64,000 bases of DNA, from positions 2,356,001 to 2,420,000 of the forward strand of contig NZ_JAKRKC020000002.1 in assembly GCF_022664455.2 (NCBI RefSeq). The letters run 5' to 3'. Both the position numbers and the translations under genes were made by a program. The DNA is from Actinomadura luzonensis (GTDB taxonomy: Bacteria; Actinomycetota; Actinomycetes; Streptosporangiales; Streptosporangiaceae). This document shows, one piece after another, positions 24,640 to 32,691 of this stretch (positions within the stretch are counted from its first letter, which is position 1; every line of letters starts with the position of its first letter). Below the pieces are notes generated by a model. That model was not told where the DNA came from. It searched no databases and saw only the letters and a list, made by a program, of their open reading frames with translations.

Positions 24640-26345
24640 AGGTTCGTTACCGGGCGACCGCGGGGCTCGCGGTCCTCGCCCTTGCCGTGGCGGCCTGCGG
24701 CGGCGGTGGCGGCGAAGCCAAGAAGCCGAGCGCCGAGCAGTCGCAGCAGGCCCAGCAGCAGATGTCGCAGACGCCCGCCGTCAGCATGAACGACGTCGCG
24801 TACGAGCAGGTCAAGGACGGCGGCACGCTGACCCTGGCGATCGGCCAGTGGCCGACCCAGTGGAACGGCAACCACGTGGACGGCAACCAGGCCGACACGG
24901 CCGACATGCTCGACCCGATCATGCCGCAGCCGATCGTGTTCGACGAGAAGGCCCAGTGGAAGGCCAACCCGGACTACCTCACCGACGTCAAGAACGAGGT
25001 CAACGGGGACAAGCAGGTCGTCACCTACACGATCAACGACAAGGCCAAGTGGTCCGACGGCACGCCGATCACCTGGGAGGACTTCGAGGCCGCCTGGAAG
25101 ATCAACAACGGCAAGGACAAGAAGTACAAGCCGGCCTCCACCGACGGCTGGGACCGCATCGCGTCGGTCACCAAGGGCGACACCGACAAGGTCGCCGTCG
25201 TCACCTTCGCCAAGCCGTACCCCGAGTGGATGGGCCTGTACTCCCGCTCGCCGCACCTGTACCCGGCCAAGTACATGCTCGACGGGGACAAGTACGAGAA
25301 GTCCTACAACCAGGCGATCCCCGTCACCGCCGGCCCGTTCAAGGTCGAGAAGATCGACGAGGGCACCAAGACGCTCACGCTGGTGCGTGACGACAACTGG
25401 TGGGGCAAGAAGGCCAAGCTCGACAAGGTCATCTTCCGCGCCATCGAGTCGCCCGAGGCCCAGGTCAACGCCTTCGCCAACGGCGAGCTCGACGCGGTCG
25501 AGATCCCGTCCGGCGCCCCGGCCGAGCTGAAGCGCGCCAAGGAGGTCCCGAACGTGGACGTCCGCAAGGCGCTCAGCCCGAACTGGCGGCACATCACGGT
25601 CAACAACGTCAGCGCGAACCTCAAGGACAAGAACGTCCGGCACGCGGTCGCCTACGCCATCAACCGTGACGTGATCACGCAGTCCGACCTGAAGGACATG
25701 GACTGGCCGCTGCAGACGCTCGGCAACCACGTCTTCATGAACAACCAGAAGGGCTACGTCGACAACTCCGGCGACCTCGGCAAGTACAACCTGGAGAAGG
25801 CCAAGCAGCTCCTCGACGCGGCCGGCTGGAAGCAGGAGGGCGAGTACCGCAAGAAGGACGGCAAGGAGTTCGACCTCAGCTTCGTGATCCCGACCGGCAC
25901 GCCGGTCGCGCAGACCGAGGGCGAGCTGGTCCAGGCCATGCTGAAGGAGGCCGGGATCAAGGTCAACATCCGGCCGGTCCCGCTGGACAAGTTCTTCAAC
26001 GACTACATCATCAAGGGCGACTTCGACCTGGTGCCGTTCTCCTGGATCGGCACGCCGCTGCCGATGGGCGGCCTGCCGCAGATCTACAAGACCGGCTCCG
26101 AGAGCAACTTCCCGAAGGGCAGTGACCCGGCGCTGGACGCGGCCATCGAGGCGACCGTGAGCGAGATGGACCCGGCCAAGGCCATCGAGAAGGCCAACGC
26201 CGCCGACAAGCTCATCTGGGACATGGTGCACACGATCCCGCTGTACCAGCGCCCCGACATCCAGGCGTGCAAGAAGACCCTCGCGAACTGGGGCGCGAAG
26301 GGCTTCCGCTCGCTGGACTACTCGATCGTCGGCTTCACCGGCTGA
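24636..26345 (+). CDS. Family 5 solute-binding lipoprotein (peptide/opine type)
   Basis: 569-residue lipoprotein that delivers substrate to the upstream permeases. Signal peptide with lipobox LAVAAC at about residue 20, then a Gln/Ser-rich linker. The SBP family 5 core shows GGTLTLAIGQWPTQWN, KWSDGTPITWEDF, AGPFKVEK, RHAVAYAINRD and a C-terminal HTIPLYQRPD. Lys and Asp are unusually frequent for this GC-rich window. The GTG start overlaps the ATPase stop; RBS AGGAGG is inside the ATPase gene. A hairpin follows the stop. Confidence 0.92.
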   Translation: MKVRYRATAGLAVLALAVAACGGGGGEAKKPSAEQSQQAQQQMSQTPAVSMNDVAYEQVKDGGTLTLAIGQWPTQWNGNHVDGNQADTADMLDPIMPQPIVFDEKAQWKANPDYLTDVKNEVNGDKQVVTYTINDKAKWSDGTPITWEDFEAAWKINNGKDKKYKPASTDGWDRIASVTKGDTDKVAVVTFAKPYPEWMGLYSRSPHLYPAKYMLDGDKYEKSYNQAIPVTAGPFKVEKIDEGTKTLTLVRDDNWWGKKAKLDKVIFRAIESPEAQVNAFANGELDAVEIPSGAPAELKRAKEVPNVDVRKALSPNWRHITVNNVSANLKDKNVRHAVAYAINRDVITQSDLKDMDWPLQTLGNHVFMNNQKGYVDNSGDLGKYNLEKAKQLLDAAGWKQEGEYRKKDGKEFDLSFVIPTGTPVAQTEGELVQAMLKEAGIKVNIRPVPLDKFFNDYIIKGDFDLVPFSWIGTPLPMGGLPQIYKTGSESNFPKGSDPALDAAIEATVSEMDPAKAIEKANAADKLIWDMVHTIPLYQRPDIQACKKTLANWGAKGFRSLDYSIVGFTG

Positions 26346-26360
26346 TCGCTGACCGCTGAG

Positions 26361-26391
26361 ACCCCGTCCGGCCGCGGGCCAGGCGGGGTTT
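26361..26391 (+). terminator. Probable terminator of the peptide ABC operon
   Basis: ACCCCG and CGGGGT arms enclose a GC-rich loop and are followed by TTT, 16 bp after the binding-protein stop codon. Confidence 0.5.
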
Positions 26392-26466
26392 CGGCATTCC
26401 TGGGTCTTGTGCGGTGTTTGTGGCCGTCTTTCAATGAGTGAGCCTCAGCACCCCCAGGAGGAGCAG

Positions 26467-28524
26467 ATGCGTCGCTTACGGGCGTCCGCCACCGTACTCA
26501 CCCTCGCCCTCGCCACCGGCCTGACCGCTCTCGCCCAGCCCCCGGCCCCGGCCGCCGTCGCCGGGCCCGCCGATCCCGAGCCGGCCTCGCTGGTCACGCT
26601 GTCCGTCCCCGACCGCGCCGCGATGGAGCGCCTCGTCGGCTCCGGCGCCGACCTCACCCACCGGGTACGCCCCCAGCCCGACGGCAGCGTCCAGGTGGAC
26701 GCCGTGGTCACCCCCACCGAGCTGGCCGAGCTGCGCGCGCTCGGCGCCACCCCCGCCCCCGAAACGCCGCCGCGGGCGCGGGCCGCAAGGACGCCCGCCA
26801 CCGCGCAGGACCAGATCGTCGTCGAGCGGGCGGTGTGGTTCAGATCCCGCGACGGGTACTTCCTGTCGGTCGAGGCGTCCAGCAGCCTCGCCGACGCCGC
26901 CGCGCTCACCGTGAGCTGGCGCGGCAGGCAGGGCGCGGGCGGGCAGGCCGCCATGGTGCCGTACGTGGACGCCGGCGCCTACCTGGGCCACCAGTTCAGC
27001 GCGCCCGTCCCCGTCGCGGCCCGGCCCGAGTGGATCACCGTGACCTCGGCGGGCGGCGGCAAGGCCGAGGCGCGCGTGCGCGAGTGGCCGGACGGCGACC
27101 GGCCCGACCGGCGGGCGAAGGGTTACCAGAGCGACTTCGTCACCCAGTACATGCCGCCCGACCAGCTCAACGACCGGGTCAAGGCGCTGCACCGGGCCTT
27201 CCCCCGGCTGACCGAGATCATCACGCTGCCGTACGAGACGAACGGCTACCGCCGCCAGGCCCAGGCCCTGCTCGGCGCCCCGCCCGGCGCGGCCGTCGTC
27301 GTCACCTCCAACGCCTACGGCTCCGAGGGCGGCAACGACCTGGCGATCGAGCTGACCGACCCCGGCGCGCCCGGCCGCGCCCTCCAGGTCACCGTCAACG
27401 GCAAGATCATCACCGTGAGCCTGGCCACCGACGCCTCGGGCGCGGTCACCAGCACCGCCGCGCAGGTCGTCGCCGCGCTCAACGCCACGCCCGGCATCCC
27501 CGTGCGGGCCGCCCCCTACCGCACCGATCCCGGCGCCGGGGTCGTGGCGCCGGTGCCGCTCACCCAGCTCAGCGACTTCCTGCGCGCCCCGGCCGGCGTC
27601 TCCAGGGCCCCGGCCAAGGTGCTGGCGCTGCGCGTCGGCGCGCACCGCGACGGCTCGCGCACCGGCGTGCTCGCCTACGCCCAGGAGCACGCCCGCGAGT
27701 GGGTCGCGCCGCTGGTCGCCGTCGAGGCCGCCGAGCGGCTGCTGCGCAACTACGCCCGCGACCCGGCCACCCGCCGCCTGCTGGAGCGCACCGACGTGTT
27801 CATCGTGCCGACCGTCAACCCCGACGGCGCGAACTACAGCTTCTACGACTTCAACGGGCAGCGGAAGAACATGACCAACCACTGCCCGGCGAGCCAGTCC
27901 GACCCGGCGCTGCGCAACACCTGGGGCGTGGACGTCAACCGCAACTACGCCGTCGGCTCGCTGCACGACGGCTACTTCGGCGCCTCGGCCAACTGCCAGA
28001 GCGGCACCTACGCCGGCCCCGCCGAGCACTCCGAGCCGGAGAGCCGCAACGTCATGTGGCTGGCCGAGCGCTACTCCAACATCCGCTTCGCGATGAACAT
28101 CCACAGCTACGGCGGCTACTTCATGTGGCCTCCCGGGGCGTACAAGCTGGACGGCCGCGTCACCCTGCCGCGCCCGACCGCCCAGCAGGAGGCGTACTTC
28201 CTGGAGTCGGCCCGCACGATCGAGCAGGCCATCGCCGCCGAGCGCGGCACGGTCGTCTGGCCGCAGCAGACCGGGCCGGTCACGGACGTGCTCTACTCGG
28301 CGGCCGGCAACTCCGCCGACGAGCTGTGGTACGACCACGGCGTCTACGGCTGGGACTTCGAGGTCGGCGCCGACCTGTGGAACGCGCAGACCGGCGCGTG
28401 GGAGGGCGTCGGCTTCCAGCCGCCGTTCAGCGAGGGGCACCAGGAGGCGCTGGAGTTCGCCGCCGGGCTGATCTCGCTGATCGGCGTCGCGGCCGACTAC
28501 CGGGACGACTCCCGCAAGCCCTGA
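26467..28524 (+). CDS. Secreted M14 zinc carboxypeptidase
   Basis: 685-residue exported metallocarboxypeptidase. The signal peptide spans residues 1-35 (MRRLRASATVLTLALATGL). The zinc site is His408-x2-Glu411 (EHAREW) with His546 (NIHSYG), and the catalytic Glu632 lies in DFEVGADL. A long N-terminal segment (40-370) precedes the peptidase and may be prodomain plus adaptor; residues 250-370 include a second recognisable block (TEIITLPYETNGYRRQAQ). ATG at 26467 follows AGGAGGAG. Its 3' end overlaps the convergent neighbour by 28 bp. Confidence 0.9.
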   Translation: MRRLRASATVLTLALATGLTALAQPPAPAAVAGPADPEPASLVTLSVPDRAAMERLVGSGADLTHRVRPQPDGSVQVDAVVTPTELAELRALGATPAPETPPRARAARTPATAQDQIVVERAVWFRSRDGYFLSVEASSSLADAAALTVSWRGRQGAGGQAAMVPYVDAGAYLGHQFSAPVPVAARPEWITVTSAGGGKAEARVREWPDGDRPDRRAKGYQSDFVTQYMPPDQLNDRVKALHRAFPRLTEIITLPYETNGYRRQAQALLGAPPGAAVVVTSNAYGSEGGNDLAIELTDPGAPGRALQVTVNGKIITVSLATDASGAVTSTAAQVVAALNATPGIPVRAAPYRTDPGAGVVAPVPLTQLSDFLRAPAGVSRAPAKVLALRVGAHRDGSRTGVLAYAQEHAREWVAPLVAVEAAERLLRNYARDPATRRLLERTDVFIVPTVNPDGANYSFYDFNGQRKNMTNHCPASQSDPALRNTWGVDVNRNYAVGSLHDGYFGASANCQSGTYAGPAEHSEPESRNVMWLAERYSNIRFAMNIHSYGGYFMWPPGAYKLDGRVTLPRPTAQQEAYFLESARTIEQAIAAERGTVVWPQQTGPVTDVLYSAAGNSADELWYDHGVYGWDFEVGADLWNAQTGAWEGVGFQPPFSEGHQEALEFAAGLISLIGVAADYRDDSRKP

Positions 28525-29363
28525 GCGAACTCGGCGAGGGTCACCGGCGGCCGGCCGCCGAAGCGCTCGATGGCGCCGGTGACCTCGTAGAGCGGGTGGT
28601 GGCCCGGGCCGATGAAGCGGAAGATCGCCCACAGGTGGGTGAGGTGCTCGACCGCGTACGGGTCGCGGTAGACGTCCGCGGCCCCGGCCTCCCACTCGCC
28701 GGGCGGCACGTCCCGGTACGGCAGGCCGAACGCGTCGGCCACCTCGCCGATCGTGGCCATCTGGCCGGTCAGCGGCACCACCGGATCGACGGGGCCGGGC
28801 TCCAGCAGCAGCCCGGCCCCGGCCCGCGCGACGTCGGCGGCGGCCACCAGCGGGAGCAGCGTGTCGCGGCCGCCGAGCGGCAGCGCCAGCTCCCGGTGTC
28901 CCGAGGCGGCCGCGACCACGGCCAGGTTCTCGAAGAACACGCCCGCGCGCAGGTGCACCGCGCCCACCCCGGCCCAGTCGAAGACCTGCTCCGACAGCCA
29001 GTGGCGGCGCATGCGCGGCGTGCCCGCCTCGGGCTGCGCGTCGAGCTGCGATACCTCCACCACCCGCTCGACGCCCTCCTCGCGGGCCGCGGCGGCGAAG
29101 GCGGCCGTGGCGTCCAGCAGGCCGGCGGTGACCGGGTAGGTGAAGTACGCCCGGCGCACGCCGCGCAGCGCCGGGCGTACGGACCGGATCTCGCGCAGGT
29201 CGCCCACCACCACCTCCGCGCCGAGCTTGCGCAGCTCGGCCGCCCGGTGGTCGTCGGCGCGGACGAAGGCGCGCACCTGCTCGCCGCGCTCCAGCAGCAG
29301 CTCCGCGACCTGGCGGCCGGTGCCGCCCTGCGGGCCGCCCGCGGCTCCGGTGACGAGGATCAT
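28497..29363 (-). CDS. NmrA-like NAD(P)-binding protein
   Basis: 288-residue Rossmann protein of the NmrA/TMR-like group. The nucleotide loop is slightly expanded (LVTGAAGGPQGGTGRQ), followed by VRAFVR, VVVGDL and YFTYPVT. The SDR catalytic Tyr-x3-Lys is absent, as usual in this group, so it may be a redox sensor or a quinone/imine reductase. ATG at 29363 follows AGGAGA. Same strand as, and 41 bp after, the gene beginning at 30400. Confidence 0.8.
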   Translation of the reverse strand: MILVTGAAGGPQGGTGRQVAELLLERGEQVRAFVRADDHRAAELRKLGAEVVVGDLREIRSVRPALRGVRRAYFTYPVTAGLLDATAAFAAAAREEGVERVVEVSQLDAQPEAGTPRMRRHWLSEQVFDWAGVGAVHLRAGVFFENLAVVAAASGHRELALPLGGRDTLLPLVAAADVARAGAGLLLEPGPVDPVVPLTGQMATIGEVADAFGLPYRDVPPGEWEAGAADVYRDPYAVEHLTHLWAIFRFIGPGHHPLYEVTGAIERFGGRPPVTLAEFAQGLRESSR

Positions 29364-29404
29364 CGGGTCTCCTTTCCCGGCAGGGTGGTGGGCAGACCAA
29401 ACGC

Positions 29405-30400
29405 TCAGGTCGCTGGAGGCGCAACCAGCCAGGAACGCCTGCCCAGCGCCACCACGCCCAGCGCGGCGGCGGCGGCGCGCGCTGGCGTGGCGGCTGGCGG
29501 CCGTCGGCCGTGGCGCGGCGTCGCTGGACGGCAGCGCCACCGGGCGCGCGAGCCGCCAGGTCGCGGCGGCCGCCCGGCCGCGCCCCCGCCGCCGGCCGTG
29601 ATCACCTGGCAGGCGACGGTGAAGCCGGAGCCCGCCCGGGTGGCGGCGTCCACGTGCTCGCTGCCGAACGCCTGCTCCTCCTCGAACGTGTGCGCCGTGA
29701 GCTGCGCCTCCACCCGCCGCGCCGCGACGTGCCGGGGCACGGTCACGACCTCGGGGAACGGCACCGGCGCGATCATCGTGCGCGGCCCGAGCGGCGGCGG
29801 GAACGGGAAGACGGCGTTGCGCGGCTCGACGTAGCCGACGTGCTGCTCGCCGCCGTCGAAGGTGATGCGGCGGGTGTCGGCGAACAGCAGCTCGGCGGTC
29901 TTCCTGGCCCCCGTGGTCAGCCGCCAGCCGCTCACCGCGTAGGCGGTGACCACCCGGTCGATGTCGTCGAGGCCGGCGGCGACGGCCCCGGCCAGCAGGT
30001 CGCCCATCCCGCCGTAGAAGCTCATGGCCGTCACCATGGGGACGCCGGGCTCCGGCAGCTCGTCCACCATCCACTTGGTGTGGTGCTGCTCCAGCGCGTG
30101 GTCCACGTACGGGCAGCCGGCCTCGGCGGCGGCCAGGGCGACGGGCCGGCCGGTATCGGTGAACGGCCCGGCGCAGTGGATCAGCACGCCGGCCTGCCCG
30201 GCCAGGGCGCGTAAGGCGGCGGGGTCGTCGAGCGGGGCGTGGTGCACGCGGGTCTTGCCGCCCAGCTCGCCGGCCAGGGCGTGCAGCGCCTGCTCGTCCC
30301 GTCCGGCGAGGACGACCTCCCGGCCCCGGGCCAGCAGCTCGGCGGCGGCCAGGCGGCCGGTGTGGCCGGTCGCCCCGTAGACCGCGATGGGTCGCGACAC
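29405..30400 (-). CDS. Saccharopine-dehydrogenase-like protein, C-terminus possibly frameshifted
   Basis: 331-residue NAD(P)-fold protein. It starts IAVYGATGHTGRLAA, with VVLAGRD and HCAGPFTDTGRPV as in trans-acting enoyl reductase/saccharopine dehydrogenase-like proteins, and MSFYGGMGDLLAG in the middle. To about residue 265 (GFTVACQVITAGGG) it fits the family. The last 65 residues are Arg/Pro/Ala-rich and lack family features, so a frameshift near 29590-29600 is likely. GTG start with GGAGG upstream. It is divergent from the TetR gene across a large palindrome. Confidence 0.65.
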   Translation of the reverse strand: MSRPIAVYGATGHTGRLAAAELLARGREVVLAGRDEQALHALAGELGGKTRVHHAPLDDPAALRALAGQAGVLIHCAGPFTDTGRPVALAAAEAGCPYVDHALEQHHTKWMVDELPEPGVPMVTAMSFYGGMGDLLAGAVAAGLDDIDRVVTAYAVSGWRLTTGARKTAELLFADTRRITFDGGEQHVGYVEPRNAVFPFPPPLGPRTMIAPVPFPEVVTVPRHVAARRVEAQLTAHTFEEEQAFGSEHVDAATRAGSGFTVACQVITAGGGGAAGRPPRPGGSRARWRCRPATPRHGRRPPAATPARAAAAALGVVALGRRSWLVAPPAT

Positions 30401-30417
30401 GATGTGCCTCCATGTTT

Positions 30418-30465
30418 CATACTGTCGGTACGTAACTGTTCTCGAAGTTACGTACCGCGAGTATG
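30418..30465. promoter_or_regulatory. 48-bp nested palindromic operator for TetR regulator
   Basis: Inner arms GGTACGTAACT (30427-30437) and AGTTACGTACC (30446-30456) pair perfectly over 11 bp around an 8-bp spacer. Outer arms CATACT (30418-30423) and AGTATG (30460-30465) also pair, each 3 bp outside the inner arms. It lies between divergent starts at 30400 and 30485. Confidence 0.85.
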
Positions 30466-30484
30466 TAAGTCAATGGGGAGCACG

Positions 30485-31075
30485 ATGATCCGCCGTACCC
30501 AGGCAGAACGGTCGGACGGGACGACGGCGGCGCTGACCCGCGCCGCCCGGGAGCTGTTCGGCCGCCACGGCTACGCCGCCACCTCGATCGACGCGGTCGC
30601 CGCCGCCGCCGGGGTCACCAAGGGGGCCGCCTACCACCACTTCGGCGGCAAGGCGCCGCTGTTCCGGGCGGCGTTCGAGGAGGAGCTGGCGGGGGTCTCG
30701 GCCCGGCTGGAGCAGGTGGCGGCGGAGGAGGCCGACCCGTGGGCGGCCGTCCGCCGGGGCGCCCGCACCTTCCTGGAGCACTGCCTGGACCCGGGGTTCC
30801 GGCGGATCGTGCTGCTCGACGCGCCGTCCGTGCTGGGCTGGGAGACGGTGCGGGAGCTGGAGCACGGGCACCTGCTGCGGATCCTGCGCGCCGGGTTCGA
30901 GCTGGCCGCCGCCGGGGGAGGGGGAGAGGCGGCCGCCGTGCCCCTCCGCGCGCAGCTCGCCTTCGGGGCGCTGTGCGAGGGCGGCATGCTGCTGGCCCGC
31001 TCGGCCGACCCGGCGGCCGAGCTGCCCCGCCTCGCCGCCGAGGCCGACCGGCTGCTGACCGCCCTCCGCCCCTGA
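30485..31075 (+). CDS. TetR/AcrR-family regulator
   Basis: 196-residue repressor. The helix-turn-helix spans residues 30-50 (SIDAVAAAAGVTKGAAYHHF), followed by GGKAPLFRAAFEEEL and a variable ligand domain with RIVLLDAPSVLGWETVRELE. ATG at 30485 follows GGGGAG; an in-frame ATG at 30473 is also possible. It probably represses itself and the divergent pair of Rossmann proteins through the palindrome at 30418-30465. Its stop codon pairs with that of the convergent GT2 gene in a hairpin. Confidence 0.88.
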   Translation: MIRRTQAERSDGTTAALTRAARELFGRHGYAATSIDAVAAAAGVTKGAAYHHFGGKAPLFRAAFEEELAGVSARLEQVAAEEADPWAAVRRGARTFLEHCLDPGFRRIVLLDAPSVLGWETVRELEHGHLLRILRAGFELAAAGGGGEAAAVPLRAQLAFGALCEGGMLLARSADPAAELPRLAAEADRLLTALRP

Positions 31076-31091
31076 GCCCCCGGGCGGCTCA
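31073..31091. terminator. Stop-codon hairpin between convergent genes
   Basis: TGAGCC (31073-31078) and GGCTCA (31086-31091) form a stem in which one arm contains the TetR stop and the other the GT2 stop. Confidence 0.45.
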
Positions 31092-32495
31092 GACCCGGGC
31101 GGGCTCGGCGGCGCCGGTCGCCGTCAGCGCCACCTCCACCGAGCCGCGGGTGCCCCACTGGTTGATGCGCCAGCACGTCACGAGCGCGTACAGGTACAAC
31201 GGCCGCAGTACCACCAGCCGCCACAACGACGCCACCGGCGCCAGCGCGAACATCAGCAGCCGCGCCCGCAGCGGCTCGTCGCTGCGCTCCACCGTGAACA
31301 GCCGCAACGCCATCAGGTAGCACATGGCCAGCCCGACCTGGCCCGCCGCCATCGAGAACTCGCCCAGGTGCCCCCGGCACACCGGGTCGGCCAGCAGCAC
31401 CACCGGGATCGCCACGGCCAGCAGCAGGTGCAGGTACTCGGCCACGGTCGCCCAGAACACCACCCCGGTCAGCGGCATGTACCGCAGCCACCACAGGTGC
31501 CGGACGGTGGTGCCGCGCATCCAGCGGAGCTGCTGGTTGGCGTAGTGGCCGAACCGCTCGGGCACCAGCGTGAACACCATCGACGACGGCTGGTGCACGG
31601 TGTCCCCGGCGAGCAGCGCGTAGAAGGTGAGCATCGAGTCGTCGTTCATCTGCATCGGCCGGCCGCGGAAGTGCTCGTTCTCGTACGCCCCCGCGCACCG
31701 CCGCACCACGGCCGCCCGGTAGAAGGCGAGCGTGCCGGAGTTGATCGTCACCCGGCGCAGCACCGACTGGGCGCTCCGCAGCCCCCGCGTGAACGGCAGG
31801 TACAACACGCAGGTCAGCCGGGTCAGCAGGGTCGCGGTGCGGTTGAGCACGAGCACGTGCCCGGCCACCGACTGCACCCGCGGGTCGGCGAACGGCTGCA
31901 GCCCCTCGCGGACCGCGTGCCGATCGAGCACGGAGTCGCTGTCGAGGGTCATGAAGATGTCGGCGTCGTCGTGGGCCAGCACGTGCATCTGGGCGAAGCG
32001 CTTGCCCCGGTTCTCGGTGCGGTCCCAGGTGGTCTCGACGCCGAGCCGGGCGGCCGCCGCCTCGAACTCGCGGCGCACGTCGTCGTAGTGGATGGGGGCG
32101 CCGGTCGCCTTGTCGGCCGAGCCGTCGTTCACCACCCGGACCCGGTCGACCGGGCGGCTCTGCGCCAGCACCGAGCGCAGGCACGCGCGCAGCGCCTCGG
32201 GGTCCTCGTTGTAGACGGGGATCTGGACGGTCACGGTCAGGGCGTCCAGCTCGGCGCGGCGTTCGCGCGGCGCCCGGATCGGCCGTTCGAACCAGGCCAG
32301 CGGCACCCACCACAGCAGCAGGAACGAGGCCATCCAGGCGGCCGACATGTCGTACGGATGGCCCTCGATCGCGCCCGCGAGCGCGGCCAGGTGGGCGAGG
32401 CCCCAGGCGGCGAACCCGGCGATGGGCAGGGCGCCGAGAAGCAGCAGCTTGCGGTGGTTCGCGTAACGGGCGGTCGGCATGCCGGGCCCCCTCAT
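31089..32495 (-). CDS. Family 2 processive glycosyltransferase (hyaluronan-synthase-like)
   Basis: 468-residue membrane glycosyltransferase. Two N-terminal membrane helices (residues about 18-45 and 55-75), then the GT-A domain: VQIPVYNEDPEALRACL, LDSDSVLD (the DxD metal motif), NDDSMLTFYAL, and QQLRWMRGT, the QxxRW motif of processive synthases. At least four C-terminal helices follow. The arrangement is that of HasA/NodC-type enzymes that make and export beta-glycans; the actual polymer is unknown. ATG at 32495 overlaps the stop of the small gene upstream (ATGA); ATG at 32480 has its own GAGGGGG site. Confidence 0.85.
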   Translation of the reverse strand: MRGPGMPTARYANHRKLLLLGALPIAGFAAWGLAHLAALAGAIEGHPYDMSAAWMASFLLLWWVPLAWFERPIRAPRERRAELDALTVTVQIPVYNEDPEALRACLRSVLAQSRPVDRVRVVNDGSADKATGAPIHYDDVRREFEAAAARLGVETTWDRTENRGKRFAQMHVLAHDDADIFMTLDSDSVLDRHAVREGLQPFADPRVQSVAGHVLVLNRTATLLTRLTCVLYLPFTRGLRSAQSVLRRVTINSGTLAFYRAAVVRRCAGAYENEHFRGRPMQMNDDSMLTFYALLAGDTVHQPSSMVFTLVPERFGHYANQQLRWMRGTTVRHLWWLRYMPLTGVVFWATVAEYLHLLLAVAIPVVLLADPVCRGHLGEFSMAAGQVGLAMCYLMALRLFTVERSDEPLRARLLMFALAPVASLWRLVVLRPLYLYALVTCWRINQWGTRGSVEVALTATGAAEPARV

Positions 32496-32653
32496 CGGCT
32501 CATCGGGCCGCGCCCGCGCCGGAACCGGGCGCGGATGAGCAGCGCCGCGGCCAGCACGACGGACGCGCAGAGCCCGACCAGCCAGAGATGGCCGCCCGCC
32601 AGGGCGGCCAGCGCGACCCCGCCCCCGTAGCCGACAAGTGATCCGTATGCCAT
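32492..32653 (-). CDS. Small 53-residue membrane protein
   Basis: Encodes MAYGSLVGYGGGVALAALAG followed by a second hydrophobic stretch (WLVGLCASVVLAAALLI) and a basic tail (RARFRRGRGPMSR), so two short helices with a cytoplasmic positive end. GAAGGA lies six bases before the ATG, and the stop overlaps the GT2 start by ATGA. Too short for routine calling, but ribosome site and coupling argue it is real. It may be an accessory subunit of the synthase. Confidence 0.65.
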   Translation of the reverse strand: MAYGSLVGYGGGVALAALAGGHLWLVGLCASVVLAAALLIRARFRRGRGPMSR

Positions 32654-32691
32654 GACACATCCTTCGCGATGATGATGGGAAGTGGTGGTGA

